Notes: generated by a model from the letters alone, not told the origin. Shown: positions 7,235 to 14,622, counted from the first letter of the stretch. The stretch is DNA of 15,677 bases from JBHIDQ01 sp046760155 (GCA_046760155.1 JBHIDQ010000031.1:1-15677); one strand, 5' to 3'. A program made the numbers and translations.

Positions 7235-7603
7235 CTACTCTACAATAACTGTTCCGACCATCCTGGGATGAATTGTGCAGTAGTATTCAAAGTTACCACT
7301 CTGGTCAAAGGTGTAGCTAAAGGTATTGTCACGTGATAAGCTGCCACTGTCAAATTGTGTATCTCGAGCAGTGACGGTGTGGGGGGCTGAATCTCTATTG
7401 GTCCAAGTGACTGTGGAGCCGACCGGAACGGTGACAGTGGCCGGTGCGAAGGCAAAGCCCGAAATCTCTATTTCGGTGGTAGTTGGCGTTGGTGCTGGTG
7501 TTGGGGTTGATGCCTGACAGGATAGGCCAAATACTGACATCGCGGAGAGTAGCAGCCCGATGAGTAAAACTGTGCTTGACTTTACATAAACGTAACTGCT
7601 CAT
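7235..7603 (-). CDS. Plastocyanin/amicyanin-like cupredoxin lipoprotein
   Basis: A small exported copper protein of 122 residues, probably an electron carrier or copper-dependent redox protein on the cell surface. The N-terminus has a hydrophobic signal ending in a lipobox FGLSC (Cys29), followed by a Pro/Thr linker (about 31-43). The cupredoxin domain (44-122) shows a complete type 1 copper set: His75 in APHTV, then Cys109, His112 and Met115 in YYCTIHPRM. A GGAG lies eight bases before the ATG. It ends the run uspA-sod-cupredoxin, 54 bases after the superoxide dismutase gene, which suggests a role in the oxidative-stress response. The electron partner is unknown. Confidence 0.9.
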   Translation of the reverse strand: MSSYVYVKSSTVLLIGLLLSAMSVFGLSCQASTPTPAPTPTTTEIEISGFAFAPATVTVPVGSTVTWTNRDSAPHTVTARDTQFDSGSLSRDNTFSYTFDQSGNFEYYCTIHPRMVGTVIVE

Positions 7604-7657
7604 TGTTTCTTCTCCAGATTTTATTGCTTTGCCTGTTTTCTGATTACTCGACTAGTC

Positions 7658-8224
7658 TTAGCCTAGACGCTTTTCCACAATTTCCCAGTTAATATTCTTG
7701 AGGAAGGCGGCAATGTAATCTGCCCGTTTCAGGCCATAGTCAGTCATGAAAGCATGCTCAAAAACATCCATTACCAGTATGGGCTTACAGCCAGCAGGAT
7801 GACCAACCTCGTGCTCATTAATCCACTGGTTAAAGAGCTGACCGGTAACATTATCTTGATAAAGGATCGCCCAGCCAATGCCGCGCATTGACCCGGTAGC
7901 TTTGAAATCTTGTTCCCAGGCCTCGTAGCTGCCAAAGGCTTCAGCCAGTTTTTTGGTTACTGCCTCTGGTCTGGTTACTGGACAGACCAGATTTTCAAAA
8001 TAGTACTCATGGAGGCGCATGCCGTTGAACTCAAAGCCGAACCGTCGCTTCAATTCCGCGTATTCAGGATTGGTGGCATCTTTAGCCTTGCTGTTCAGTA
8101 GTTCAATGAGTTTGTTGGTGTTATTGACATAGCCCTGATAGAGAGTGAAGTGGTTCTTGAACAGTGTCTCGCTGAAACCATCAATTCCGATAAGATAACT
8201 ATAGTCCTTTGCTTGGTAAGCCAT
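7658..8224 (-). CDS. Fe/Mn-family superoxide dismutase
   Basis: Converts superoxide to oxygen and hydrogen peroxide in the cytoplasm. The 188-residue product has the four metal ligands of the family: His25 (KNHFTLYQ), His72 (RLHEYYF), and Asp153 with His157 (MDVFEHAF). A histidine near 138 (INEHEVG) seems to occupy the second-sphere position that is Gln in bacterial Mn enzymes, so metal preference (Fe, Mn or both) is open. The ATG at 8224 is chosen over the in-frame GTG at 8242 because AAGGAG overlaps that GTG region and is well spaced from the ATG. The sequence is an atypical SOD branch with a shortened N-terminus (starting MAYQAKDYS). It lies 38 bases downstream of uspA, probably in one operon. 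Confidence 0.93.
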   Translation of the reverse strand: MAYQAKDYSYLIGIDGFSETLFKNHFTLYQGYVNNTNKLIELLNSKAKDATNPEYAELKRRFGFEFNGMRLHEYYFENLVCPVTRPEAVTKKLAEAFGSYEAWEQDFKATGSMRGIGWAILYQDNVTGQLFNQWINEHEVGHPAGCKPILVMDVFEHAFMTDYGLKRADYIAAFLKNINWEIVEKRLG

Positions 8225-8262
8225 TTCTTTTCTCCTTTTCACTTTTTATTTCGGTGGCAGGC

Positions 8263-8730
8263 TTAAATGCCTGGGATACATCCTGGGGCACGCACCATCA
8301 AAACTGGTGCACAGGCAGAACGGAGCAGGCGGTCAGCGACGCTTCCCATGACCCAGCGGCTTACCCCGGAACGTCCGTGAGTAGCAATAATGATCAGGTC
8401 TACCTTATTTTTAGTGGCGTAATCAGTCAGAGTCTCCGCTGCCTTTCCGGTGAGAACCTCCGCTTGAATCTTTACTTTGCCATAATTAAGTCGGCTTACT
8501 AGCTGGTTAAGATACTTTTCTGCCGCTGCTTTGCTTTCGGTATCGTATTTTGTTATATACTCCTCACTAAATTCACCACCACCACCTGTAGGATGCGAGA
8601 AAAAGGTATCTGCTACGCGTACAAAGGTGACATTCTTTACACCGCCTGTCTTAGCTATGGCTTCCACATGAGGCAGAACACACTCGGCTAGCTCCGAACC
8701 ATCTAATGGCACTAAAATTTTTTGGTACAT
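8263..8730 (-). CDS. Universal stress protein, UspA family
   Basis: A single-domain cytoplasmic stress protein of 155 residues. It begins YQKILVPLDGSE, with the nucleotide-contacting Asp10. Near residues 116-130 it has the phosphate-binding loop ATHGRSGVSRWVMGS, equivalent to the G-2x-G-9x-G(S/T) motif of ATP-binding members with the first Gly changed to Ala, a common variant. The insertion around 45-55 (HPTGGGGEFSEE) is flexible. A strong AGGAGG lies before the ATG. It heads the uspA-sod-cupredoxin run and is preceded by a TATAAT box and a CRP-like site. Confidence 0.93.
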   Translation of the reverse strand: MYQKILVPLDGSELAECVLPHVEAIAKTGGVKNVTFVRVADTFFSHPTGGGGEFSEEYITKYDTESKAAAEKYLNQLVSRLNYGKVKIQAEVLTGKAAETLTDYATKNKVDLIIIATHGRSGVSRWVMGSVADRLLRSACAPVLMVRAPGCIPGI

Positions 8731-8820
8731 CTTTTTCCTCCTCCTTTCTTATTTTTGACTCGCTGGTTTTCGGTGTTAATTAATCTTCATGGCGAAAACT
8801 TCCTCTCGCTAATTTTTCTT

Positions 8821-8863
8821 ATTATAAACTAGTGAAAAAGTGTCTTCTATGACCTAGGTCACA
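8821..8863 (-). promoter_or_regulatory. Activator-type promoter of the uspA-sod-cupredoxin operon with CRP-like site
   Basis: Minus-strand -10 box TATAAT (8826-8821) has no recognisable -35 box. A perfect 12-bp palindrome TGACCTAGGTCA (8850-8861) sits inside a wider TGTGA-N6-TCATA (8863-8848), nine of ten matches to the CRP consensus TGTGA-N6-TCACA. Its centre (8855.5) falls at -41.5 of a start inferred seven bases past the -10 box. This is the class II activator geometry of CRP/FNR proteins. The regulator itself is not in the window. Confidence 0.55.
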
Positions 8864-8881
8864 TTCAGTCAGTTTCTCCTA

Positions 8882-8905
8882 TATTTATTATAGTATTTAT
8901 TATAG
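8882..8905 (+). repeat. Perfect tandem 12-bp repeat, AT-rich
   Basis: Two adjacent identical copies of TATTTATTATAG (8882-8893 and 8894-8905). Each contains a TATTAT that could serve as a plus-strand -10 box. The first one lies at about the right distance (centre offset near 42 bases) from the CRP-like palindrome to allow divergent activation of the plus-strand gene. Confidence 0.6.
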
Positions 8906-8919
8906 GTTGATAGGTTGCA

Positions 8920-8994
8920 ATATGATAGTCTCCTGCTTAATGGATGTCAAGGAGTAATATTCCTTGACTTGCCCATTGGCCGAGACTATAATAT
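8920..8994 (+). repeat. Long interrupted inverted repeat (three-tier hairpin) upstream of the phosphoesterase gene
   Basis: Nested complementary arms lie in order: ATAT (8920-8923/8991-8994), ATAGTCTC/GAGACTAT (8925-8932/8982-8989), AATGG/CCATT (8939-8943/8973-8977) and GTCAAGGA/TCCTTGAC (8946-8953/8961-8968). A seven-base loop closes the top, giving about 25 pairs in all. No T-run follows, so it is not an intrinsic terminator. It falls in the untranslated stretch before the proposed start at 9035. It may be a structured leader RNA, a small RNA or a palindromic miniature repeat; I recognise no named riboswitch. Confidence 0.65.
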
Positions 8995-9034
8995 CACTCA
9001 CCAGTGCGGTAGCTACTCAGTAAGTGAGGATAAA

Positions 9035-9484
9035 ATGAGTCTTGAGGAATACCGGCGGAAGCGGGAATTCAAGAAGACCCCTGAGCCAAAAGGGGAGGCG
9101 GGAGGTGATGGGGAGAATCGCTTTGTGGTCCATAAGCACCAGGCACGTCATCTTCATTATGACTTTCGTCTTGAAATGGAAGGCGTGCTCAAGAGTTGGG
9201 CAGTGCCCAAAGGTGTTCCTTTTGAGCCGGGAGTGAGACGCTTAGCCGTTCAGGTAGAAGACCACCCGGTGGAGTACATAGATTTCGCTGGCCAGATTCC
9301 GGAAGGAGAATATGGCGCAGGGACAGTGGAAATCTGGGATAAAGGTAATTTCATCCTTGACCAGAGAGCATCCGATCGATTGGAATTCACGCTGAAGGGT
9401 GAAAAGTTATCCGGCGGCTACGTCTTAATTCATACTGATGGAAACAACTGGCTGCTCATCAAACGGAAAGTAAAGTCAGAATAA
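9035..9484 (+). CDS. Stand-alone LigD-type DNA 3'-phosphoesterase domain protein
   Basis: The 149-residue protein corresponds to the phosphoesterase domain of LigD, which trims 3'-phosphates and ribonucleotides from DNA ends in non-homologous end joining. The active-site pattern is complete: His35, His41, Asp43 and Arg45 in KHQARHLHYDFRLE, plus His77 in VEDHPVEY. These match the Mn-binding and catalytic set of Pseudomonas LigD. The family hallmark SWAVPKG (54-60) and the EGEYGAGTVEIWD block are present. An in-frame ATG exists at 8915, but the first 40 codons cover the hairpin and are not family-like. The ATG at 9035, preceded by GAGG, is preferred. No Ku, ligase or polymerase gene is nearby. 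Confidence 0.9.
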   Translation: MSLEEYRRKREFKKTPEPKGEAGGDGENRFVVHKHQARHLHYDFRLEMEGVLKSWAVPKGVPFEPGVRRLAVQVEDHPVEYIDFAGQIPEGEYGAGTVEIWDKGNFILDQRASDRLEFTLKGEKLSGGYVLIHTDGNNWLLIKRKVKSE

Positions 9485-9544
9485 AGTGGTCGTAAGTAGT
9501 CTTATGATATTTAGGATGGAATAGTTCTCTTTTTGGAGGTAAGA

Positions 9545-10120
9545 GTGAAAATTCTGGGAATTATGGGGAGTCCAAGGATAAAAAGCAATACAGACCTATT
9601 GCTGGATGAGGCCCTGAAGGGAGCCGGGAGTCAGCAGGCAGAGGTTGAGAAGATTGTTGTGGATAAGCTCAAGATAAATCCCTGCCGCGAGTATTATGGC
9701 TGTCTAAAGGATGGTAATTGCGTCATTAGGGATGACATGGATACTGTCTATCCTAAACTGCTTGAGGCTGATGGTATCATCGTCGCTTCACCAATATTTT
9801 TCTACGGGCTCTCCGCTCAGCTTAAGGCACTCATTGACCGTTGCCAAGCGTTGTGGGCCAGAAGATATGTTCTTAAGAATTTGCCCGAGTCAACAAGAAA
9901 AGGCGCCTTTATTGGGGTCGGAGCTACCAGAGGTAAGCAATTGTTCAACGGGTCGATATTAACGGTAAAATACTTCTTTCAGGCCTTTGGCGTTGAGTAT
10001 ATTGATGAACTGCTTATTCGTGGTATCGATAAGAGAAGCGAGATTAAGGAGCACTCGACCGCACTATCAGATGCCTTTGAATTGGGCCAGAGGCTGGCGC
10101 AAAAATTGGTTAGCTTTTAG
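9545..10120 (+). CDS. NAD(P)H-dependent FMN reductase / flavodoxin-fold oxidoreductase
   Basis: A 191-residue flavodoxin-like protein that probably binds FMN and reduces small acceptors. It opens with KILGIMGSPR (phosphate loop for FMN) and SNTDLL, and has the ASPIFFYGLSAQLKALIDR block typical of NADPH-dependent FMN reductases and iron-sulfur flavoproteins. Three cysteines (47, 53, 59) lie where Isf-type proteins carry a compact CX2CX2C cluster motif. Here they are spaced CX5C and CX5C, so a standard [4Fe-4S] cluster is doubtful. The GTG at 9545 is chosen because GGAGG ends five bases upstream. It lies 60 bases after the phosphoesterase gene. Confidence 0.85.
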   Translation: MKILGIMGSPRIKSNTDLLLDEALKGAGSQQAEVEKIVVDKLKINPCREYYGCLKDGNCVIRDDMDTVYPKLLEADGIIVASPIFFYGLSAQLKALIDRCQALWARRYVLKNLPESTRKGAFIGVGATRGKQLFNGSILTVKYFFQAFGVEYIDELLIRGIDKRSEIKEHSTALSDAFELGQRLAQKLVSF

Positions 10121-10135
10121 TTACTGCCAGTATCG

Positions 10136-10342
10136 TTAAGTTTTTGTGTCTTTCTTTTCCTCAGCGCTTGGTCCATAAAAGGTTTTTAGCTTGGTGGCCA
10201 TTTCCTTTAGCCGTTTGTCTATCTTACGTTATTCAAGCTTTATTCTCTTCTGGCACTGATTGACTTCTAAGGTCTGAGTTGCTAGAATTTAGGCGTTCAC
10301 AAAGAGGTTGTAATCGTTCTCTATTGCCGAGACAAATTTCCG
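10136..10342 (-). pseudogene. Possible decayed gene remnant with two in-frame stops
   Basis: The 283-base gap before etfB lacks an intact gene. One minus-strand frame reads as 69 codons of protein-like, charged helical sequence ending in TAA at 10136-10138, interrupted by TAA at 10289-10291 and 10229-10231. Fragments read FVSAIENDYNLFVNA, ILATQTLEVNQCQKRIKLE, and RKIDKRLKEMATKLKTFYG. The even amphipathic, Lys/Glu-rich composition suggests a former coiled-coil protein. I cannot name a family, and chance is possible. A 20-codon piece starting at its internal ATG could still be translated. Confidence 0.3.
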
Positions 10343-10403
10343 CTAAAACTTTGAAAATGAAGAATATTATAAGGGGAAAAAGTTTATTATTGGAGAGCCA
10401 TAA

Positions 10404-11216
10404 ATGTTAGTGGTGGCGTGCATTAAGCAGGTGCCCGATACCACTCAAGTTGAAGTTGACCCGGTGACTGGCACTCTCAAAAGAGAGGGAGTGCCTTTCA
10501 TCATGAATCCATTTGATATCCACGCCTTGGAAGAAAGCCTGCGGCTCAAAGACAAATACGGGCTTCGGGTAGTGGTAATTTCCATGGGTCCTCCCAATAC
10601 TGAGATTACGCTGAGAAAGTGTTTGGCTTTGGGAGCAGACGATGCCGTACTTTTGAGTGACCGTGTCTTTGGTGGAGCTGATACCTTGGCGACTAGTCTG
10701 GTTTTGTCCGAGGCTATCAAGCGTTTAGCTCAGCAGGAAGAGGTAGCGGCAGTTATTTGCGGCCGGCAGACCATTGACGGTGATACAGCTCAGGTAGGGC
10801 CGGGCATTGCTACCCGTTTGGGATACTCACAGCTAACGCTGGTCGATTGCATTGAGAATGTAGACCTAAAGGCGAAGAAAGTGAAGGTCAGGCGTAAAGT
10901 GAGAGGCTGGCGCGAAATAGTGGAAGCGCCCTTACCGGCGATGATTTCCGTGGTGCGGGAGATCAATCGTCCGCGCTATCCTACCGTACCAAGGCGGCTG
11001 ATGGCTGCGGACGCTGCGTTGACATTGTGGAATAACGAAGAGATGAAATTAGATGAAGAGACTATCGGACTCAAGGGTTCAGCGACACAGGTACGCAAAA
11101 TCTTCTCACCGGAAAGAGCCAAAGGTGAGATATTGGGCGATGGACTCAATAGTCCCGAAGAAGCAGCTCATTTATTAATCGGTAAGCTGATAGAAAAGGA
11201 TCTCCTTTATCTATAG
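10404..11216 (+). CDS. etfB: Electron transfer flavoprotein, beta subunit
   Basis: The beta subunit pairs with EtfA to carry electrons from acyl-CoA dehydrogenases or similar flavoenzymes. The 270-residue length is typical. It starts MLVVACIKQVPDTTQVEVD and carries the FxMNPFDxxALEES segment near 33-45. The nucleotide-binding motif is GRQTIDGDTAQVGPGIA (about 121-137); in ordinary ETFs this holds AMP, and in bifurcating ETFs a second FAD. GGAGAG lies seven bases before the ATG. The etfA gene follows 35 bases downstream, then the membrane oxidoreductase, so this is the first gene of a three-gene electron-transfer operon. Confidence 0.95.
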   Translation: MLVVACIKQVPDTTQVEVDPVTGTLKREGVPFIMNPFDIHALEESLRLKDKYGLRVVVISMGPPNTEITLRKCLALGADDAVLLSDRVFGGADTLATSLVLSEAIKRLAQQEEVAAVICGRQTIDGDTAQVGPGIATRLGYSQLTLVDCIENVDLKAKKVKVRRKVRGWREIVEAPLPAMISVVREINRPRYPTVPRRLMAADAALTLWNNEEMKLDEETIGLKGSATQVRKIFSPERAKGEILGDGLNSPEEAAHLLIGKLIEKDLLYL

Positions 11217-11251
11217 TCTATGGTCGGGTTAAATCAGTAAGGAGCTGGTAA

Positions 11252-12592
11252 ATGGCAGAGGAGAAAAAGCTAAAGAAACCCAGGGGCGTGGCTCGACTCA
11301 TTCCGGATAAGTGTATCGCTTGCGGGGCTCGTTGTCAGAGTTCTTGTCCCAAAGACGCCATCGAAATGAATGAGCAGGGTGAGCCGATCATCTTGGTCGA
11401 GAAATGTATCGGCTGTCGTAAGTGCCTCAAGGTTTGCCCGGCCGATGCTCTAGAGATTTATTATACTCCTGAGGAACAGAAAATTCTCGCTGAAATAGAA
11501 GCTAGGGCCAAGGCAGCCGTGCCTGAAGCTGAAGAGGTGAGTGTTGAAGAGGCAGCGGTGCTGGCCAAGACTCAGCAGTACCGAGGTGTCTGGGTCTTTG
11601 TCGAGCAACTCAGAGGTGAGCCGGCGGAAGTTTCCTGGGAACTACTGGGCGTGGGTGCTGACTTAGCCAAAACTTTGGGTGTTGAGTTGTGCTCTGTGGT
11701 TGTCGGCGACAAGGTAGAGAACCTCTGCCAGGACTCATTTGCCTATGGCGCGACCAAAGCTTACTTAATAGACGACCCGGTATTTCATCATTATCGCACC
11801 AAGCCTTATTACCAGGCCATTTGTTATCTGGTAGAGAAGTACAAGCCAGAGATTATGCTCATGGGTGCCACTGGTTTGGGGAGGGATTTGGCTGGTGCCG
11901 TGGCCACAAAGCTCCAGACCGGATTGACCGCAGACTGCACTGGCTTAGATATTGGTGATAACCGGTTTTTGCTGCAGACACGCCCCGCCTTCGGTGGCAA
12001 TATCATGGCGACCATTTTAACCGAACGCACTCGCCCGCAGATGGCCACCGTTCGGCCACACGTGATGCCGATGCCCGAGAAAGACCCTTCCCGCAAGGGT
12101 GAGATTGTCCGTGAGTCGATACCAGTCAAGGAAGAAGATTTTGTCGTCAAGGTACTGGAGGTTATTGATGAGCGTAAAGCCGGAGATGTAGATGTGGCTG
12201 CTGCGGATGTAATTGTCTCCGGTGGACGTGGCATGTGTGCCAAAGAGAATTTCACCATCTTGCAAGAGCTGGCTGAAGAATTGGAGGGCGTGGTCGGTTG
12301 TTCCCGTGGCGCCGTAGAGGCTGGCTGGATGCCTGCAGAACGTCAGGTTGGCCAGACGGGTAAGACAGTCAGACCCAAGCTCTACATAGCCTGTGGTATC
12401 AGCGGCGCCATTCAACACCTAGTCGGCATGCAACAGTCAGACGTAATCATTGCCATCAATCGTGACCGGCAGGCGCCTATCTTTGAGGTGGCTAATTACG
12501 GGATTGTCGGTGACGTCCTTCAGGTAGTTCCCGCACTTACTAATCGGATTAGAGAATTGCGCACCAGAGAGGGGGTTCGTCAACGGCCCTGA
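11252..12592 (+). CDS. etfA: Electron transfer flavoprotein, alpha subunit with N-terminal ferredoxin domain
   Basis: A 446-residue alpha subunit, about 110 residues longer than mitochondrial-type EtfA because of an N-terminal two-cluster ferredoxin domain. The first cluster motif is C21-C24-C28-C32 followed by Pro, which has one extra residue relative to CX2CX2CX3CP. The second, C52-C55-C58-C62-Pro, is canonical. After a Glu/Ala-rich linker (about 72-105) comes the ETF domain. The FAD site lies in GQTGKTVRPKLYIACGISG (about 366-384), with HLVGMQQSD and AINRD behind it. Ferredoxin-fused EtfA proteins are known from acetogens and syntrophs. AAGGAG precedes the ATG with seven bases between. It forms a dimer with EtfB and probably docks on the membrane protein encoded next. 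Confidence 0.95.
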   Translation: MAEEKKLKKPRGVARLIPDKCIACGARCQSSCPKDAIEMNEQGEPIILVEKCIGCRKCLKVCPADALEIYYTPEEQKILAEIEARAKAAVPEAEEVSVEEAAVLAKTQQYRGVWVFVEQLRGEPAEVSWELLGVGADLAKTLGVELCSVVVGDKVENLCQDSFAYGATKAYLIDDPVFHHYRTKPYYQAICYLVEKYKPEIMLMGATGLGRDLAGAVATKLQTGLTADCTGLDIGDNRFLLQTRPAFGGNIMATILTERTRPQMATVRPHVMPMPEKDPSRKGEIVRESIPVKEEDFVVKVLEVIDERKAGDVDVAAADVIVSGGRGMCAKENFTILQELAEELEGVVGCSRGAVEAGWMPAERQVGQTGKTVRPKLYIACGISGAIQHLVGMQQSDVIIAINRDRQAPIFEVANYGIVGDVLQVVPALTNRIRELRTREGVRQRP

Positions 12593-12612
12593 CATCAGAA
12601 GAGAAATAAATC

Positions 12613-14601
12613 ATGACACCTAACGTCGTAATATTCGTTGTCATTTTTGTTGTTGCGGTTGGGTTTTTTAGCTGGAGTATCTTCCGCCGTTTCCATCTGA
12701 TAACTCTGGGCAGAAGTGAAAATCGTTTCGGAAATGTCAGCAGGCGTCTCTGGAATATGCTCTTTTACGGCTTCCGTCAGCGGCGGGTGTTCACGCGGAA
12801 CTACCCTTTTGGTTTAAATCACATTATCTTTCATTTGTCTTTTCTGACCTTGGCAATCGTCAATACTGAATTCCTGCTCAGCGGTCTGTTCCCGGGTTAC
12901 ATTAGCCTCTCACGACTCCCGCCCAGTGCGTACCATATCTTGTCCTTTATCTTTGATGTAGTGTGGATTTTGGCGCTGGCCTGTGTGTGCGCTGCCATCA
13001 TCCGCCGTCTGGCCTTTCGTCCGAACTACATCGACCCGATTAGACCTGATGCCTTTATTACTCTAGGTCTACTGGCTGTCTTAATGATTGCCTTTTTTGG
13101 TTTTAACGCCAGCGAAATTGCTCGGGGGAGTGAAGAAGCGGCAAAATACATGCCAATATCTGGTTTCGTGGCGTCCACCTTTCTGTTTGGTGTTCCGACA
13201 GAAAGCCTGGTGGGTTATGCCAACTCTTTCTGGTGGATGCAGGCCATTGCATTACTGATTTTTCTGAATTATTTAGCTTATACCAAGCACACGCACATTC
13301 TTAGCGCTATTCCCAACTGTTTTTTCAAGAGCTTGGTGAAGGTCAACACCCAACCTCGGGAAGAGTTTAAAAAAGGTGATACCTTTGGTGTCGGACGGGT
13401 AGATGAGTTTATCTGGAAAGGTCTCTTTGACTCTTATTCCTGTACTGATTGTGGTCGCTGCTCAGATTCCTGTCCGGCTACTTTAACGGGCAAGCCGCTA
13501 AATCCGCGGCTGGTCATCCACGATATTAAAATGAATCTGTTAAAGAACGGGCCTTCTATTATCAACGGAAAAGCCGCGGTGCTACCCTTAATTGGCGACG
13601 GTCAAGAACAGGAAGGCAGCGTATCAGAAAAGGTCCTTTGGGAATGTACCACCTGTGGCGCCTGTATGGAAGTGTGTCCGGTATTTATTGAGCATGTTCC
13701 TAGAATTGTTGATATGCGCCGCAATCTGGTAGAGATGCAGGCCAAGTTTCCCGAAGAACTGTTATCCTTTTTCGAGAACATGGAACAGCGTAGTAATCCC
13801 TGGGGTATTGCTCCTGGAGAACGTGTCAAGTGGGCTGCGGAAATTAAAGTCAAGCCTTTTGAAGCCGGCAAGACCGAATATTTGTTTTTTGTCGGCTGTG
13901 CTGGTGCTTTTGATGCCCGTAACCGACGGACAACTCTGGCTATGGCTAGGATTCTGGATGTCAGTGGCATTTCTTGGGGCATTCTGGGTAGGGATGAACT
14001 GTGTTGTGGCGACAGCTTGCGCCGCCTCGGTAATGAATTCATTTTCGACCGCATGGTGACCGAAAATGCCAAGCTGTTTGAAGAACGGGGAGTGAAAAAA
14101 GTTATTACCCAGTGCCCACACTGTTATAGTACTTTAAAGAATGACTACCGCCAGTATGGCGTTGAGCTGGAAGTGAGCCATCATACCGAGTTTATCAATA
14201 GTCTGATTACTGAGAGCAAGCTCAAACTGAATAAGGTTGGAGACCTGGGTAATTTGGTTTTTCATGATTCTTGCTATCTAGGGCGTCATAATCAGATCTA
14301 CAATGCCCCGCGTCAAGTGGTTACCTCAGTTACCGGTCGCGTGCCAGCCGAGATGGATTGCCACCATAACCGGGCTTTTTGCTGTGGTGCTGGCGGCGGG
14401 CGCATGTGGATGGAAGAACCCATCGGGAAACATATCAATGTGGCCCGTGTCGAGGAAGCCCTGAAGAAAGACCCGGCGACGATTTGTGTCTGCTGCCCGT
14501 ACTGTATGACCATGTTTGAAGACGGGCTAAAGGATAAGAACGCTGAGGATAGGGTACAGGTGCTGGACCTGGCCGAGATTACCGCCAGGGCACTGGGATA
14601 G
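12613..14601 (+). CDS. Membrane Fe-S oxidoreductase, DUF224/HdrD-like (candidate ETF:quinone oxidoreductase)
   Basis: A 662-residue protein. The first 240 residues hold about six membrane helices (near 4-22, 68-90, 107-131, 147-165, 183-200, 206-224) with histidines 70, 74, 108, 226 and 228 as possible heme b ligands, as in NarI-type domains. Then come two [4Fe-4S] motifs CX2CX2CX3C (277-287 and 345-355). Two HdrD-type CCG domains follow: C429, C464-C465, C501-C504, and C554, C590-C591, C628-C631. This layout matches the DUF224 proteins described as EtfAB:menaquinone oxidoreductase in Syntrophomonas. Its place 20 bases after etfA supports that it passes ETF electrons to the quinone pool. Quinone type and direction of flow are inference. 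Confidence 0.88.
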   Translation: MTPNVVIFVVIFVVAVGFFSWSIFRRFHLITLGRSENRFGNVSRRLWNMLFYGFRQRRVFTRNYPFGLNHIIFHLSFLTLAIVNTEFLLSGLFPGYISLSRLPPSAYHILSFIFDVVWILALACVCAAIIRRLAFRPNYIDPIRPDAFITLGLLAVLMIAFFGFNASEIARGSEEAAKYMPISGFVASTFLFGVPTESLVGYANSFWWMQAIALLIFLNYLAYTKHTHILSAIPNCFFKSLVKVNTQPREEFKKGDTFGVGRVDEFIWKGLFDSYSCTDCGRCSDSCPATLTGKPLNPRLVIHDIKMNLLKNGPSIINGKAAVLPLIGDGQEQEGSVSEKVLWECTTCGACMEVCPVFIEHVPRIVDMRRNLVEMQAKFPEELLSFFENMEQRSNPWGIAPGERVKWAAEIKVKPFEAGKTEYLFFVGCAGAFDARNRRTTLAMARILDVSGISWGILGRDELCCGDSLRRLGNEFIFDRMVTENAKLFEERGVKKVITQCPHCYSTLKNDYRQYGVELEVSHHTEFINSLITESKLKLNKVGDLGNLVFHDSCYLGRHNQIYNAPRQVVTSVTGRVPAEMDCHHNRAFCCGAGGGRMWMEEPIGKHINVARVEEALKKDPATICVCCPYCMTMFEDGLKDKNAEDRVQVLDLAEITARALG

Positions 14602-14622
14602 GGATAAATTAGTTCCTATCCC
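14595..14622. terminator. Hairpin between convergent genes, possible bidirectional terminator
   Basis: Perfect eight-base arms GGGATAGG (14595-14602) and CCTATCCC (14615-14622) flank a 12-base loop that can add a G-T and an A-T pair. The hairpin covers the stop codons of both the plus-strand oxidoreductase and the minus-strand HD gene. Neither side has a T-run directly after the stem (TTATTTT comes only nine bases later on the plus side), so it is at best a weak or factor-assisted terminator. Confidence 0.4.

Noticed and set aside
8915..9034. Upstream ATG extending the phosphoesterase by 40 residues
   Set aside because: The added residues overlap the long hairpin, look unlike the family's N-terminus, and the ATG at 9035 has its own GAGG and gives a normal domain length.
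11824..12418. Long minus-strand open frames inside etfA
   Set aside because: They are antisense to a clearly coding EtfA with intact motifs, have no family-like sequence and no convincing ribosome-binding site.
13602..14121. Minus-strand open frames of 119-156 codons inside the membrane oxidoreductase gene
   Set aside because: They mirror a conserved CCG-domain coding region; their low-complexity Ser/Arg-rich translations look like reverse-strand shadows.
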